From Pseudoxanthomonas sp. CF385 (lineage in GTDB: Bacteria; Pseudomonadota; Gammaproteobacteria; Xanthomonadales; Xanthomonadaceae), in contig NZ_FNKZ01000001.1 in assembly GCF_900104255.1 (NCBI RefSeq), positions 836,001 through 900,000 of the forward strand: DNA of 64,000 bases, read 5' to 3'. The translations under genes were made by a program, and so were the position numbers. The notes beneath the pieces were generated by a model. That model saw only the letters and a list, made by a program, of their open reading frames with translations, was not told the DNA's origin and ran no database searches. Positions 23,734 through 31,867 of the stretch are shown one piece after another; position 1 is the stretch's first letter; the number at the start of each line of letters is the position of its first letter.

Positions 23734-26162
23734 AACATCCGGCAGTGCGGTCCGCGACCGCCCGCATCCAGCGCGCGGCGATGCATGCGCTCGTGCTGTT
23801 GGCTTGGGCGATCGTGGGCGGGGCAGCATCGCCTGCACATGCGGAAAGCCTGACGACGGTGCGGCAGGAGGTGCTGCCTGCGCCCTCCGCCGGCACGATG
23901 GGCGATGTCCATGCCGTCGGCAATGCGCTGGTGGCGTTCCACGAGGGCACTGCGTGGCAACTGCCGGCGGGCGCGAAGGCCTGGCAACCGCTCCCCCTCG
24001 GTGCGGACATCCCCGTGCCGGCCACCTGGGTCGGCGCCGCCAAAGGCACGCTCTACCTGCTGCAGACAGCGGGCGACGGCCAGGCATCCGCCGGGGTTTC
24101 AGTCGCGGCGCTGGAACAGGGGCGGCTGGTGCTGCGCACGCTGCCGGCGTGGCCTGCGCCGCTGCGGGACGTCAGGCTCGCAGAAGCGGAAGGACAGCTG
24201 TATGCCGGCGGTCTCGACGCGACAGGCTCACCGCGCCTCTACCAGGTGACGCTCGCCGCCGCATCGATGGGCTGGACCGCGCTCGATGCCTGGCCTTCGG
24301 GCGGTGCTTCCAGCCTTCTCGCGCAACGCGGCGACCTGTTCGCGACCGTGCCCGGCGCCGGCGGCGACGCGCTCTGGCGCTGGCATCGGGAAACAGGATG
24401 GACGCCGATGCCTGCACTGCCCGGCCGGCTGGTGCCGCAGGCGGCCCGCACGATCGGACAGGCGCACCTGCTGTATCTGGTTTCCGAAGGCGGCGTGGAT
24501 GCGCCCCGACTGGTGACATTCCACACCATCACCAAGGCCTGGGCCACGCTGCCCGCGACCGTGCCGCCCGGTGTCGCGGGCGTGACGGCCTGGGGTGACG
24601 GTCTGGCATGGTCGGGCCCGGATGGCAAGCTCAACACCTTGCAGCTGCAGTCCGGCAAGCACCTGCTGACGTGGCTGGACTGGCTGGTGATCGTGGTCTA
24701 CCTGGCCGCGATGATCGGCATCGGCCTGTACTTCTACCTGCGCGAGAAGCGCAACTCCACCGAGAACTTCTTCGTCGGCAGCCGCACCATCCCGTTCTGG
24801 GCCGCGGGCCTGAGCCTGTATGCGGTCAACACCAGCTCGATCAGCTTCATCGCGATCCCCGCGAAAGCCTTCGAGACCAACTGGCAATACCTCACCAACA
24901 ACCTCATCGCCGTGCTCGGCCTGATGTTCGTGGCGGTGTGGATCGTGCCGTTGCTGCGCCGGTTGAACCTGATGTCGACGTTCTCCTACCTGGAGACGCG
25001 CTTCCACCCGAGCATCCGCATGCTGGCCAGCGCGCTGGCGATCCTGATGCAGATCGGCAGCCGGATGAGCGTGATCCTGTTCCTGCCGGCGCTCGCCATC
25101 TCCACCATCACCGGCATCGACGTGGTCTGGAGCGTGTGGCTGATGGGTGGGTTCACCATCATCTACACCGCGATGGGCGGCATGAAGGCGGTCATCTGGA
25201 CGGACGTGGTCCAGGTCATCGTGAAGATGGGCGGTGCGATCTTCGCGATCCTCTTCATCGTCTGGACGCTGAAGGGCGGCTTCGGCGAGTTCACCCAGAT
25301 CGCGATGGCGGAGGACAAGACGAAGCTGTTCGATTTCAGCTTCGACCTGACCAAGGCCACGGTCTGGGGCTTCATCTTCCTCGTGCTGTTCGAGGTGGTG
25401 CTGACCTTCCCGAAGGACCAGGTGCTGATGCAGCGCGTGCTGTCGACGAAGTCGGACAAGGAAGCCGGGCGCTCGGTGTGGGCCTTCGCCGCGATCATGA
25501 TTCCCGGCGGTTTCGTCTTCTACGGCATCGGCACGGCGCTGTTCGTCTACTACAAGAACAATCCCGAGCGGATGAATCCCCTGCTGCCGGTCGACGCGAC
25601 CTTCCCGCTGTTCATCGCCGCGGAACTGCCGATGGGCGTGACCGGCCTGATCATCGCCGGCATCTTCGCCGCCGCGATGGCGACGCTGTCGGGCATCATG
25701 AATTCGGTGGCCACGCTGATCACCGTCGACTTCTACGAGCGTTTCGCCAAGGACACGTCGCAGAAGAAGGGCGTGTTCTTCGCCGAGATCATGACGGTGG
25801 TGGTCGGCTTGGTCGGCATTGGCGCCGCGCTGGTGCTGTCGCGTTTCGACATCGGTTCGCTGTTCGACGTATCGATCGAGTTGGCCGGCCTGCTCGGCGG
25901 CGGTTTCGCCGGCGCGTACACGCTGGGCATGTTCACCCGCCGGGCGAATTCGCAGGGCGTGGCGATCGGCATCGTCACCGCGATCGTGCTGACGTTCGTG
26001 GCGTGGTGGTTCGACCTCGTGCACCCGTATTTCTACCTGGCCATCTCCATCCTGGTCTGCGTGGTGGTGGGTTACCTGGCCAGCCTGTTCTTCCCGGCGC
26101 CCGCGCGTTCGCTGGAGGGCCTGACGATCCACCGGCAGGACGCCGTGAACACGGCCGACTGA
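23730..26162 (+). CDS. sodium/solute symporter with exported N-terminal propeller-like domain
   Basis: An 810-residue protein with two parts. A signal sequence (about 1-38) precedes a periplasmic region of about 270 residues made of repeated beta-rich units with Trp/Pro turns (WQPLPLGADIPVP, WTALDAWPSGG, WTPMPALPG), like the kelch-type mutarotase domain attached to some sialate or sugar transporters. From about residue 313 to the end is a 13-14 segment SSS symporter: LDWLVIVVYLAAMIGIGLY, FFVGSRTIPFWAAGLSLYAVNTSS, IYTAMGGMKAVIWTDVVQ. It starts at an ATGA overlap with the CitE-like gene. It likely imports a sugar or sugar acid by Na+ symport; the substrate is unknown. Confidence 0.85.
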   Translation: MKHPAVRSATARIQRAAMHALVLLAWAIVGGAASPAHAESLTTVRQEVLPAPSAGTMGDVHAVGNALVAFHEGTAWQLPAGAKAWQPLPLGADIPVPATWVGAAKGTLYLLQTAGDGQASAGVSVAALEQGRLVLRTLPAWPAPLRDVRLAEAEGQLYAGGLDATGSPRLYQVTLAAASMGWTALDAWPSGGASSLLAQRGDLFATVPGAGGDALWRWHRETGWTPMPALPGRLVPQAARTIGQAHLLYLVSEGGVDAPRLVTFHTITKAWATLPATVPPGVAGVTAWGDGLAWSGPDGKLNTLQLQSGKHLLTWLDWLVIVVYLAAMIGIGLYFYLREKRNSTENFFVGSRTIPFWAAGLSLYAVNTSSISFIAIPAKAFETNWQYLTNNLIAVLGLMFVAVWIVPLLRRLNLMSTFSYLETRFHPSIRMLASALAILMQIGSRMSVILFLPALAISTITGIDVVWSVWLMGGFTIIYTAMGGMKAVIWTDVVQVIVKMGGAIFAILFIVWTLKGGFGEFTQIAMAEDKTKLFDFSFDLTKATVWGFIFLVLFEVVLTFPKDQVLMQRVLSTKSDKEAGRSVWAFAAIMIPGGFVFYGIGTALFVYYKNNPERMNPLLPVDATFPLFIAAELPMGVTGLIIAGIFAAAMATLSGIMNSVATLITVDFYERFAKDTSQKKGVFFAEIMTVVVGLVGIGAALVLSRFDIGSLFDVSIELAGLLGGGFAGAYTLGMFTRRANSQGVAIGIVTAIVLTFVAWWFDLVHPYFYLAISILVCVVVGYLASLFFPAPARSLEGLTIHRQDAVNTAD

Positions 26163-26232
26163 GCGCATGGGCCATAGGTCCCATCGTCGGCGCGCCGCGC
26201 CTCGTGTAGCCTGAGGGCAGCAGGGGAGGCGC

Positions 26233-27108
26233 GTGGACACCCAGTTCCTGAATACCTTCGTGGTGGTCGCCGACCGGGGCTCGATGGCCGCGGCAGCGCG
26301 CGTGCTCAACATCACCCCGGCCGCCGTCGCCCAGCAGATCCGCACGCTGGAACGCGAACTCGGCGCGCCGCTGATCGCGCGCGCCGGTCGCACCGTCAGC
26401 CTGACCGAGGAGGGCTCGCGCATCCTGCAGCGCGCCCGCGACCTGCTGCGCGATGTGGCCGACATGCGCAGCGTCGCCAACGACAGTGAAGTCTCCGGCG
26501 AATTGCGGCTGGGCGCCTGTCCCACCGCGCTGGCCGGCATGCTGCCCGACATCCTGGCGCGCATGGTCGATGCCTTCCCGCAGATCAACGTCTACATCCG
26601 CCCCGGCTATTCAGCGGAGCTGTACCGTGCCGTGGAGAACGGCGAGCTGGATGCCGCGCTCGTCCTGCAGGCGCCCTACAACCTGCCCAAGACCTGCGAC
26701 TGGCAGCTGTTGCGCGAGGAGCCGCTGGTGGTCATCGCCCCGGCGCGCCTGGCCGGCCGCGATCCGCACGAATTGCTGCGCAGCGAGCCGCTGATCCGCT
26801 ACGACCGCAACCAGTGGGGCGGCCGCGTGGCGGACGATTACCTGCGCCGCGCCGGCATCGTGCCGCACGAGCGCTTCGAACTGAACGGGCTCAACGCCAT
26901 CGCCGTCATGGTGGACCGCGGCCTGGGCGTGTCGCTGGTGCCGGACTGGGCCAAGCCGTGGCCCGAGGGCCTGGACCTGGTCCGCATCCCCCTGCCGATG
27001 CCCAGCGAACCGCGCCGCATCGGCATGGTGTGGTCGCGTTCGACGGTGCGGATCCGCCTGGTGACCGTGCTGCTGCAGGAAAGCCGTGCCACGGCGGGGC
27101 AACCCTGA
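26233..27108 (+). CDS. LysR-family transcriptional regulator
   Basis: A 291-residue LTTR. Residues 1-60 hold the winged helix-turn-helix (FLNTFVVVADRGSMAAAARVLNITPAAVAQQIRTLE, given here as the stretch 5-40, with key residues Gly16, Ala20-22 and Gln32-33). About 90-285 is the periplasmic-binding-like effector domain. The start is a GTG at 26233 with GGGGAGG two bases before GCGTG; no ATG fits. It stands alone between the transporter and the receptor operon, all on the same strand, and is the probable regulator of one or both. The inducer is unknown. Confidence 0.87.
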   Translation: MDTQFLNTFVVVADRGSMAAAARVLNITPAAVAQQIRTLERELGAPLIARAGRTVSLTEEGSRILQRARDLLRDVADMRSVANDSEVSGELRLGACPTALAGMLPDILARMVDAFPQINVYIRPGYSAELYRAVENGELDAALVLQAPYNLPKTCDWQLLREEPLVVIAPARLAGRDPHELLRSEPLIRYDRNQWGGRVADDYLRRAGIVPHERFELNGLNAIAVMVDRGLGVSLVPDWAKPWPEGLDLVRIPLPMPSEPRRIGMVWSRSTVRIRLVTVLLQESRATAGQP

Positions 27109-27129
27109 CCGGCGCAATGCGTCGTCATG

Positions 27130-27147
27130 TTGCAGTGCACGCTACAA
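27130..27147 (+). promoter_or_regulatory. imperfect palindrome, possible LysR-type site
   Basis: TTGCAGTGCACGCTACAA is an imperfect 18-base dyad, TTG at one end and CAA at the other, 21 bases after the LysR stop and about 200 bases upstream of the receptor operon. LTTR boxes are typically short A/T-ended dyads like this. No promoter could be assigned with confidence in 27109-27344. Confidence 0.3.
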
Positions 27148-27344
27148 AAACTAGCCTGTGAACATATCCGCGGGCGATTCTTCCGTGACGCACGTCCGCC
27201 TAGGCTTCGAACATCGTCGGGTTCGAGCGTCTGGGAGGAACGCTGGGCACGCCGGCCGCCGGGAGCGGCCTTTCTCGCACACACCCTTGCCATGCGGCCG
27301 GCGCATCGCGCGCCGCCGCCCACCCCGCATCTCGAGAACTGACC

Positions 27345-29588
27345 ATGAAACAGGTACCCGCCGCGTTCGGCGTCTTCTTGCTGGCCGCCGCCGTCAGCGC
27401 CAGCGTCAAGGCCCAACAGAACACTCCGCTGCCGCCGCAGGACGCGACGACCGAAGAAGCCAAGGCCAAGGACGCCGTCGACCTGGATCAGGTGATCGTC
27501 ACCGGCGTGCGCGCACCGAAAGCCGTGGACAAGATCCCTGGCGCGGTGTCGCTGGTCAGCAAGGAAGAAATCGCACACACGCTGTTGGTCACCGAAGACG
27601 CGACCGCCGTGCTGGCGCGCACCGTGCCCGGCTACGCGGAAGCCTCCCAGGCCATGAGCAACAGCGGCGAGACGCTGCGCGGACGCGTGGCGCTGCGCCT
27701 GTTCGACGGCGTGCCGCAGGGCTCGCCGTTGCGCGACGGCAGCCGCAATGCGACGTTCACCGACATGGGCATCGTCGGCCGCGTGGAAGTGATCAACGGT
27801 CCTTCCGCCTCGGAAGGCGTGGGCGCATCGGGCGGCATCATCAACTACATCTCCACCGTGCCGACCAAGGAAGGCAGCGAGTTCCGCTTCCTGAGCCGCT
27901 ACTCCACCCAGTTCAAGGACGACAGCGCCGGCTGGAAGCTGGGCCTGAACTACGCCTACAAGCAGGACAACTACGACCTGGTCGCCGGCGTGTCGAGGAT
28001 CGACCGCGGCATGGGATACGACGCCGACGGCGTGCGCCTGGGCATGAACACCAGTGGTTCGCTGCACGATTCGGTGACCCGCAACCTGTTCGTCAAGGGC
28101 GGCATCAACTTCGGCGAAGATCTCGAGAAGCGCCTGCAGGTCAGCTACAGCGACTTCAAGATCGAAGGCAACGGCAACTACATCCAGGTCGACGGCTGCC
28201 GCTACGAGCCGGGTTGGTGCGAAGACCCGCACCCGAACACCTCGGAGCGCGGCCATATCTTCGGCAGCAAGGCGGAGTTCAACGACTTCCGCCAGATCAA
28301 CGTGCAGTACACGGACGCCGATTTCTTCGGCGGCACGCTGAACCTCAACGCCTACTGGGCCGACCAGGCCATGCGCTATCCGCCGGAGAACGGCAGCGAT
28401 CGCCAGGACCCGGATATCCCGCCCAATGGTCCGGATGGCCTGATCTGGGACCAGTCCGAGATCAATTCGGACAAGGTCGGCTTCCGCCCTTCGTGGGTGC
28501 GCGGCCAGCTGTTCGGCGTGGATGGCCTGGAGTTGCGCGCGGGCGTGGACTGGGTGCGCGACAAGGCCGACCAGCGCCTGGCGCTGACCAACCGCCTGTG
28601 GGTGCCGCCGATGACGTATGAAAGCGTCGCGCCGTACGCGCAGCTGAGCTGGGATGTCGGTCCGTTGACCTTCAGCGGCGGCATCCGCCACGAGGACGGC
28701 GAACTCAGCGTGGACGACTACACCACGACCTGGTTCCGCAATCGCGTGTTCGTGGAAGGCGGCACGCTGTCGTACACCGAGACGCTGTACAACCTGGGCG
28801 CCATCTGGCGCATCACCGACCAGTGGTCCGTGTTCGCGGCGTATGGCGAAGGCTTCGGCCTGCCGAACGTCGGCATCCCGTTGCGCAACATCAATTATCC
28901 GGGCCAGAGCGTCAACGGCATCATCGACCTTCAGCCGATCGTGGTCGACAACCGCGAGGTGGGCGTCAACTGGCGTGGCGACGCGACCTCGTTCAGTGCG
29001 TCGTACTACGACTCCCAGGCTGATTTCGGCACCTCGCTGGCGATCGATCCCGCCACCAACGACTTCGTGCTGAACCGTGCACCGACCCGCATCAAGGGCT
29101 TCGAATTCTCCGGCGACTGGAACATCAACGAAGACTGGAAGCTGAGCGGCATCTACTCGCGCATCCGCGGCAAGACCGCCTTCTGGAACGCGGACACCAT
29201 CGGTCGCTATCCCGCCGGCGGTCTGAACAAGCCGATGGGTGCGCTGGACGTCAACCCGGACAAGATCGCGCTGAGCGTGCGCTGGAAGTTCAACGAAGAC
29301 GGCGACGTGACCCTGGGCTCGACCACGCTGCTGTCGCGCGACCTGACCGGCAGCGACGTGCGCGAATTCGATGGCGCCACCTACTCGTACTCCGAGCACA
29401 CCACCGGCTACACGCTGTTCGACCTGGGCATGAACTACCGGGTCGAGAAGTGGGGCCGCTTCTCGCTGGGCGTCGAGAACCTCGCGAACAAGCAGTACAT
29501 CCTGACCTGGTCGCAGGTCCCGGGCTTCCGCAACTACTGGGCGGGCCGTGGCCGCATGTACTCCTTCACCTACGAGTACACGTTCTGA
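27345..29588 (+). CDS. TonB-dependent receptor (shorter, siderophore-like class)
   Basis: A 747-residue outer-membrane receptor. The signal peptide is about residues 1-24 (SASVKAQ), the TonB-box region is DQVIVTGVRAPKAVD, and the plug includes VSLVSKEEI, TLRGRVALRLFDGVPQG and VEVINGPSASEGVGASGGIINY; the barrel ends YSFTYEYTF. It is some 200 residues shorter than the two pectin receptors and its plug resembles ferric-siderophore or FecA/IutA-type receptors more than the Xanthomonas carbohydrate type. Its operon, however, is purely carbohydrate-related. It starts the operon, and the serine-hydrolase gene follows only 14 bases after its stop. Confidence 0.9.
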   Translation: MKQVPAAFGVFLLAAAVSASVKAQQNTPLPPQDATTEEAKAKDAVDLDQVIVTGVRAPKAVDKIPGAVSLVSKEEIAHTLLVTEDATAVLARTVPGYAEASQAMSNSGETLRGRVALRLFDGVPQGSPLRDGSRNATFTDMGIVGRVEVINGPSASEGVGASGGIINYISTVPTKEGSEFRFLSRYSTQFKDDSAGWKLGLNYAYKQDNYDLVAGVSRIDRGMGYDADGVRLGMNTSGSLHDSVTRNLFVKGGINFGEDLEKRLQVSYSDFKIEGNGNYIQVDGCRYEPGWCEDPHPNTSERGHIFGSKAEFNDFRQINVQYTDADFFGGTLNLNAYWADQAMRYPPENGSDRQDPDIPPNGPDGLIWDQSEINSDKVGFRPSWVRGQLFGVDGLELRAGVDWVRDKADQRLALTNRLWVPPMTYESVAPYAQLSWDVGPLTFSGGIRHEDGELSVDDYTTTWFRNRVFVEGGTLSYTETLYNLGAIWRITDQWSVFAAYGEGFGLPNVGIPLRNINYPGQSVNGIIDLQPIVVDNREVGVNWRGDATSFSASYYDSQADFGTSLAIDPATNDFVLNRAPTRIKGFEFSGDWNINEDWKLSGIYSRIRGKTAFWNADTIGRYPAGGLNKPMGALDVNPDKIALSVRWKFNEDGDVTLGSTTLLSRDLTGSDVREFDGATYSYSEHTTGYTLFDLGMNYRVEKWGRFSLGVENLANKQYILTWSQVPGFRNYWAGRGRMYSFTYEYTF

Positions 29589-29602
29589 CCCACGATCCTC
29601 GG

Positions 29603-30892
29603 ATGCCGGCACTCCCCCACGCTGCGTCCACCCGCGCCGTCGCCTCTCCCGGGCGGCGCGGGTTCTGGATGGTCCTGATGCTCTCGCTCGCCGCCTGTGC
29701 GACGGCCACGCCGCCGTCCAGCGCGCCTGCACGCGCACCGATGGATGCCGTGCTGGCGCAGGCCACCGGTGAAACGGGGTATCTGGGTGCGGTCGCTCTG
29801 GTGGCCGACCACGGCACCGTGGTGTACCGCGGCACGTTCGGGCATGCCGATCTGCAGGGTCGGCAGCGGCTGCGCGAGGACGCGATCTTCCGCATCTATT
29901 CGATGACCAAGCCCGTCACCTCGGTGGCGGCACTGATGCTGGTGGAAGAGGGTCGACTGCAGCTCGATGCCCCGGTCGCCACCTACCTGCCGGCGTTCGC
30001 CGGCCTGCGGCGTCTCGACGGTGGCAGCGTCGAGGCGCATGTGCTGGTGCCGGTGCAGCGACCGCTGACCGTTCGGCACCTGCTGACGCATACGGCCGGG
30101 TTCGCCACGGGCGGCGACGACATTCGCGTCGCGACGGCCCTGCTGCAGGCGCAGGCACCGGAAGACGCCCCGGATCTCGCTGGCTATGCCGACCGCGTCG
30201 CACGCGCGCCGCTGGCGACGGAACCGGGCACACGCTTCCGCTACGACGGCGTCAATACCGAAATCCTCGCCCGCGTGATCGAGGTGGCGAGCGGGCAACC
30301 GTTCGATGCTTTCCTGCGCACGCGCATCCTGCTGCCGTTGCGGATGGACGACACCGGATTCGACGTGCCTGCCGCGCAGCGAGGTCGCATCATGCCGCTC
30401 ACCACACGCGACGCGCAGGGTCGGCGAAAATTGGCCGATACACCGTCTGCACGAGAGCCCGGCGTCCGGCTGCGCGCCTACACCAGTGGTGCCGGCGGCC
30501 TGTATTCCACCGCCGCCGACTACCTGCGTTTCGCCCGCATGCTCGCCGAAGGTGGTGTGCTGGACGGGGTGCGCCTGCTGCGCGAGGACACGGTGGCGAT
30601 GATGATGTCCGACCAGCTGGGCCGCTTCGATCCACCGGTACCCGCGCCCGAACCGGGCGAGGGCTTCGGCCTGGGCGGCTATGTCGTCACCGATCCGGCC
30701 ACCAGCGCACGGCCGGGATCGCGCGGGCAGTTCGGCTGGTCCGGTGCCGCGTCCACGTACTTCACCATCGACCGCGAGCGCGGCCTGGTGATCCTGCTGA
30801 TGTCGCAACACCTGCCGTCGGGCGATGCGCCGGCGCTGCCGAAGATCGCCACGCCGTTCTACCGCGCGGTCTACGAAGCGGTGACGCCGTGA
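29603..30892 (+). CDS. serine hydrolase lipoprotein (beta-lactamase/family VIII esterase fold)
   Basis: A 429-residue predicted lipoprotein: a Lys/Arg-containing start, a hydrophobic core and a lipobox LAAC near residue 31-34. The body is a class C beta-lactamase-like serine hydrolase: SMTKPVTSVA supplies the SxxK nucleophile motif, RYDGVNTE is in the place of the YxN motif, LLTHTAGF is family-typical, and GWSGAASTYFTID is near the C-terminus. Such enzymes are esterases, transesterases or peptidases; here, removing an ester group from an imported or surface-bound glycan is plausible but not shown. The start codon lacks a clear ribosome site. GTGA overlaps it to the kinase gene. Confidence 0.83.
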   Translation: MPALPHAASTRAVASPGRRGFWMVLMLSLAACATATPPSSAPARAPMDAVLAQATGETGYLGAVALVADHGTVVYRGTFGHADLQGRQRLREDAIFRIYSMTKPVTSVAALMLVEEGRLQLDAPVATYLPAFAGLRRLDGGSVEAHVLVPVQRPLTVRHLLTHTAGFATGGDDIRVATALLQAQAPEDAPDLAGYADRVARAPLATEPGTRFRYDGVNTEILARVIEVASGQPFDAFLRTRILLPLRMDDTGFDVPAAQRGRIMPLTTRDAQGRRKLADTPSAREPGVRLRAYTSGAGGLYSTAADYLRFARMLAEGGVLDGVRLLREDTVAMMMSDQLGRFDPPVPAPEPGEGFGLGGYVVTDPATSARPGSRGQFGWSGAASTYFTIDRERGLVILLMSQHLPSGDAPALPKIATPFYRAVYEAVTP

Positions 30893-31839
30893 GCCGCGGC
30901 CACGGCGGCGTGCTGGTCGCGGGATCGGCGAACCTCGATTTCGTCGTGCGCGCGGCCCATGTGCCGGCACCGGGCGAGACCGTGCTCGGCCGCGCGTTCG
31001 CGACGTTCCCCGGCGGAAAGGGCGGCAACCAGGCCGTGGCCAGCGCGCGTGCCGGCGGCGCGCCCACGCGCATGCTGCTGGCGCTCGGCGACGACCCGTA
31101 TGCCGCGGTCCTCGAAACCGCACTGACCGACGCGGACGTCGTCCTGCACATCGTGCGCGTACCCGACACCGCCAGCGGTACCGCCTTCATCTGCCTGTCC
31201 GACGACGCGGAGAACGCGATCACCGTCGCACCGGGCGCCAATGCCGGACTGCTGCCGCACCACCTGCCGTCGCTGCGCGGGATCAGCCACCTGCTGCTGC
31301 AGCTGGAGACGCCGCTGGAGAGCGTGGCGAGCTATGCGCGGCTCGCCCGCGAGGCCGGCGTGCGCGTGGTGCTGAATGCCGCGCCGGCCACGACGCTGCC
31401 GCCCGGCCTGCTGGACAGCGTCGACGTGCTCGTCGTCAACGAGGGCGAACTGGCCACGCTCGCCGGCGAGGGCAGCGTGGCCGCCCAGGCGGCGCGACTG
31501 CCGGTGCCGTGCGTGGTCGTCACGCTCGGCGCGCGGGGCTGTTTCGCGCGCCGCGGCGCGGAAATCTTCCTGCAGCCTGCGTTCCCGATCGAAGCCGTCG
31601 ATACCACCGCGGCCGGCGACACGTTCTGCGGCGCGCTGGCCGCACGCCTGGCCGAACATGCGGGACTGGCGGACGCGCTACGCTTCGCCAGCGCGGCTTC
31701 CGCACTGGCCTGTACCCGGCTGGGCGCGCAGACCAGCATCCCGACCCGCCCGGAAGTCGAAGCCTGGCTCGCCGGGCGTGACGACGCGGGCTCGCGACAG
31801 GCCGCCCTGGCGACCTACTGCAGCCTTCCCGGTTCCTGA
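30889..31839 (+). CDS. PfkB-family sugar kinase, ribokinase-like
   Basis: A 316-residue kinase. GSANLDFVVRA at the N-terminus, FPGGKGGNQAVASARAGG (40-57, the ribokinase first signature) and DTTAAGDTFCGAL (238-250, second signature, catalytic base Asp244) are clear. Ribokinase is the closest named enzyme, but PfkB kinases vary and this one may phosphorylate a sugar released by the operon's hydrolases. The start is a GTG at 30889 within a GTGA overlap, so translation is coupled to the serine hydrolase. It is cytoplasmic, while both neighbours that carry signal peptides are envelope proteins. Confidence 0.85.
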   Translation: MSRGHGGVLVAGSANLDFVVRAAHVPAPGETVLGRAFATFPGGKGGNQAVASARAGGAPTRMLLALGDDPYAAVLETALTDADVVLHIVRVPDTASGTAFICLSDDAENAITVAPGANAGLLPHHLPSLRGISHLLLQLETPLESVASYARLAREAGVRVVLNAAPATTLPPGLLDSVDVLVVNEGELATLAGEGSVAAQAARLPVPCVVVTLGARGCFARRGAEIFLQPAFPIEAVDTTAAGDTFCGALAARLAEHAGLADALRFASAASALACTRLGAQTSIPTRPEVEAWLAGRDDAGSRQAALATYCSLPGS

Positions 31840-31867
31840 TCCATCGTCCTGATCCAAGATCTCCCCC

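Noticed and set aside
24228..26588. 786-codon open frame on the minus strand across the symporter gene
   Set aside because: Composition is dominated by Arg, His, Asp and Gln with no motif. It is the antisense shadow of a clear symporter in a GC-rich genome.
26838..29738. 966-codon minus-strand open frame across the third receptor
   Set aside because: It mirrors a well-supported receptor and carries no signal peptide or motif.
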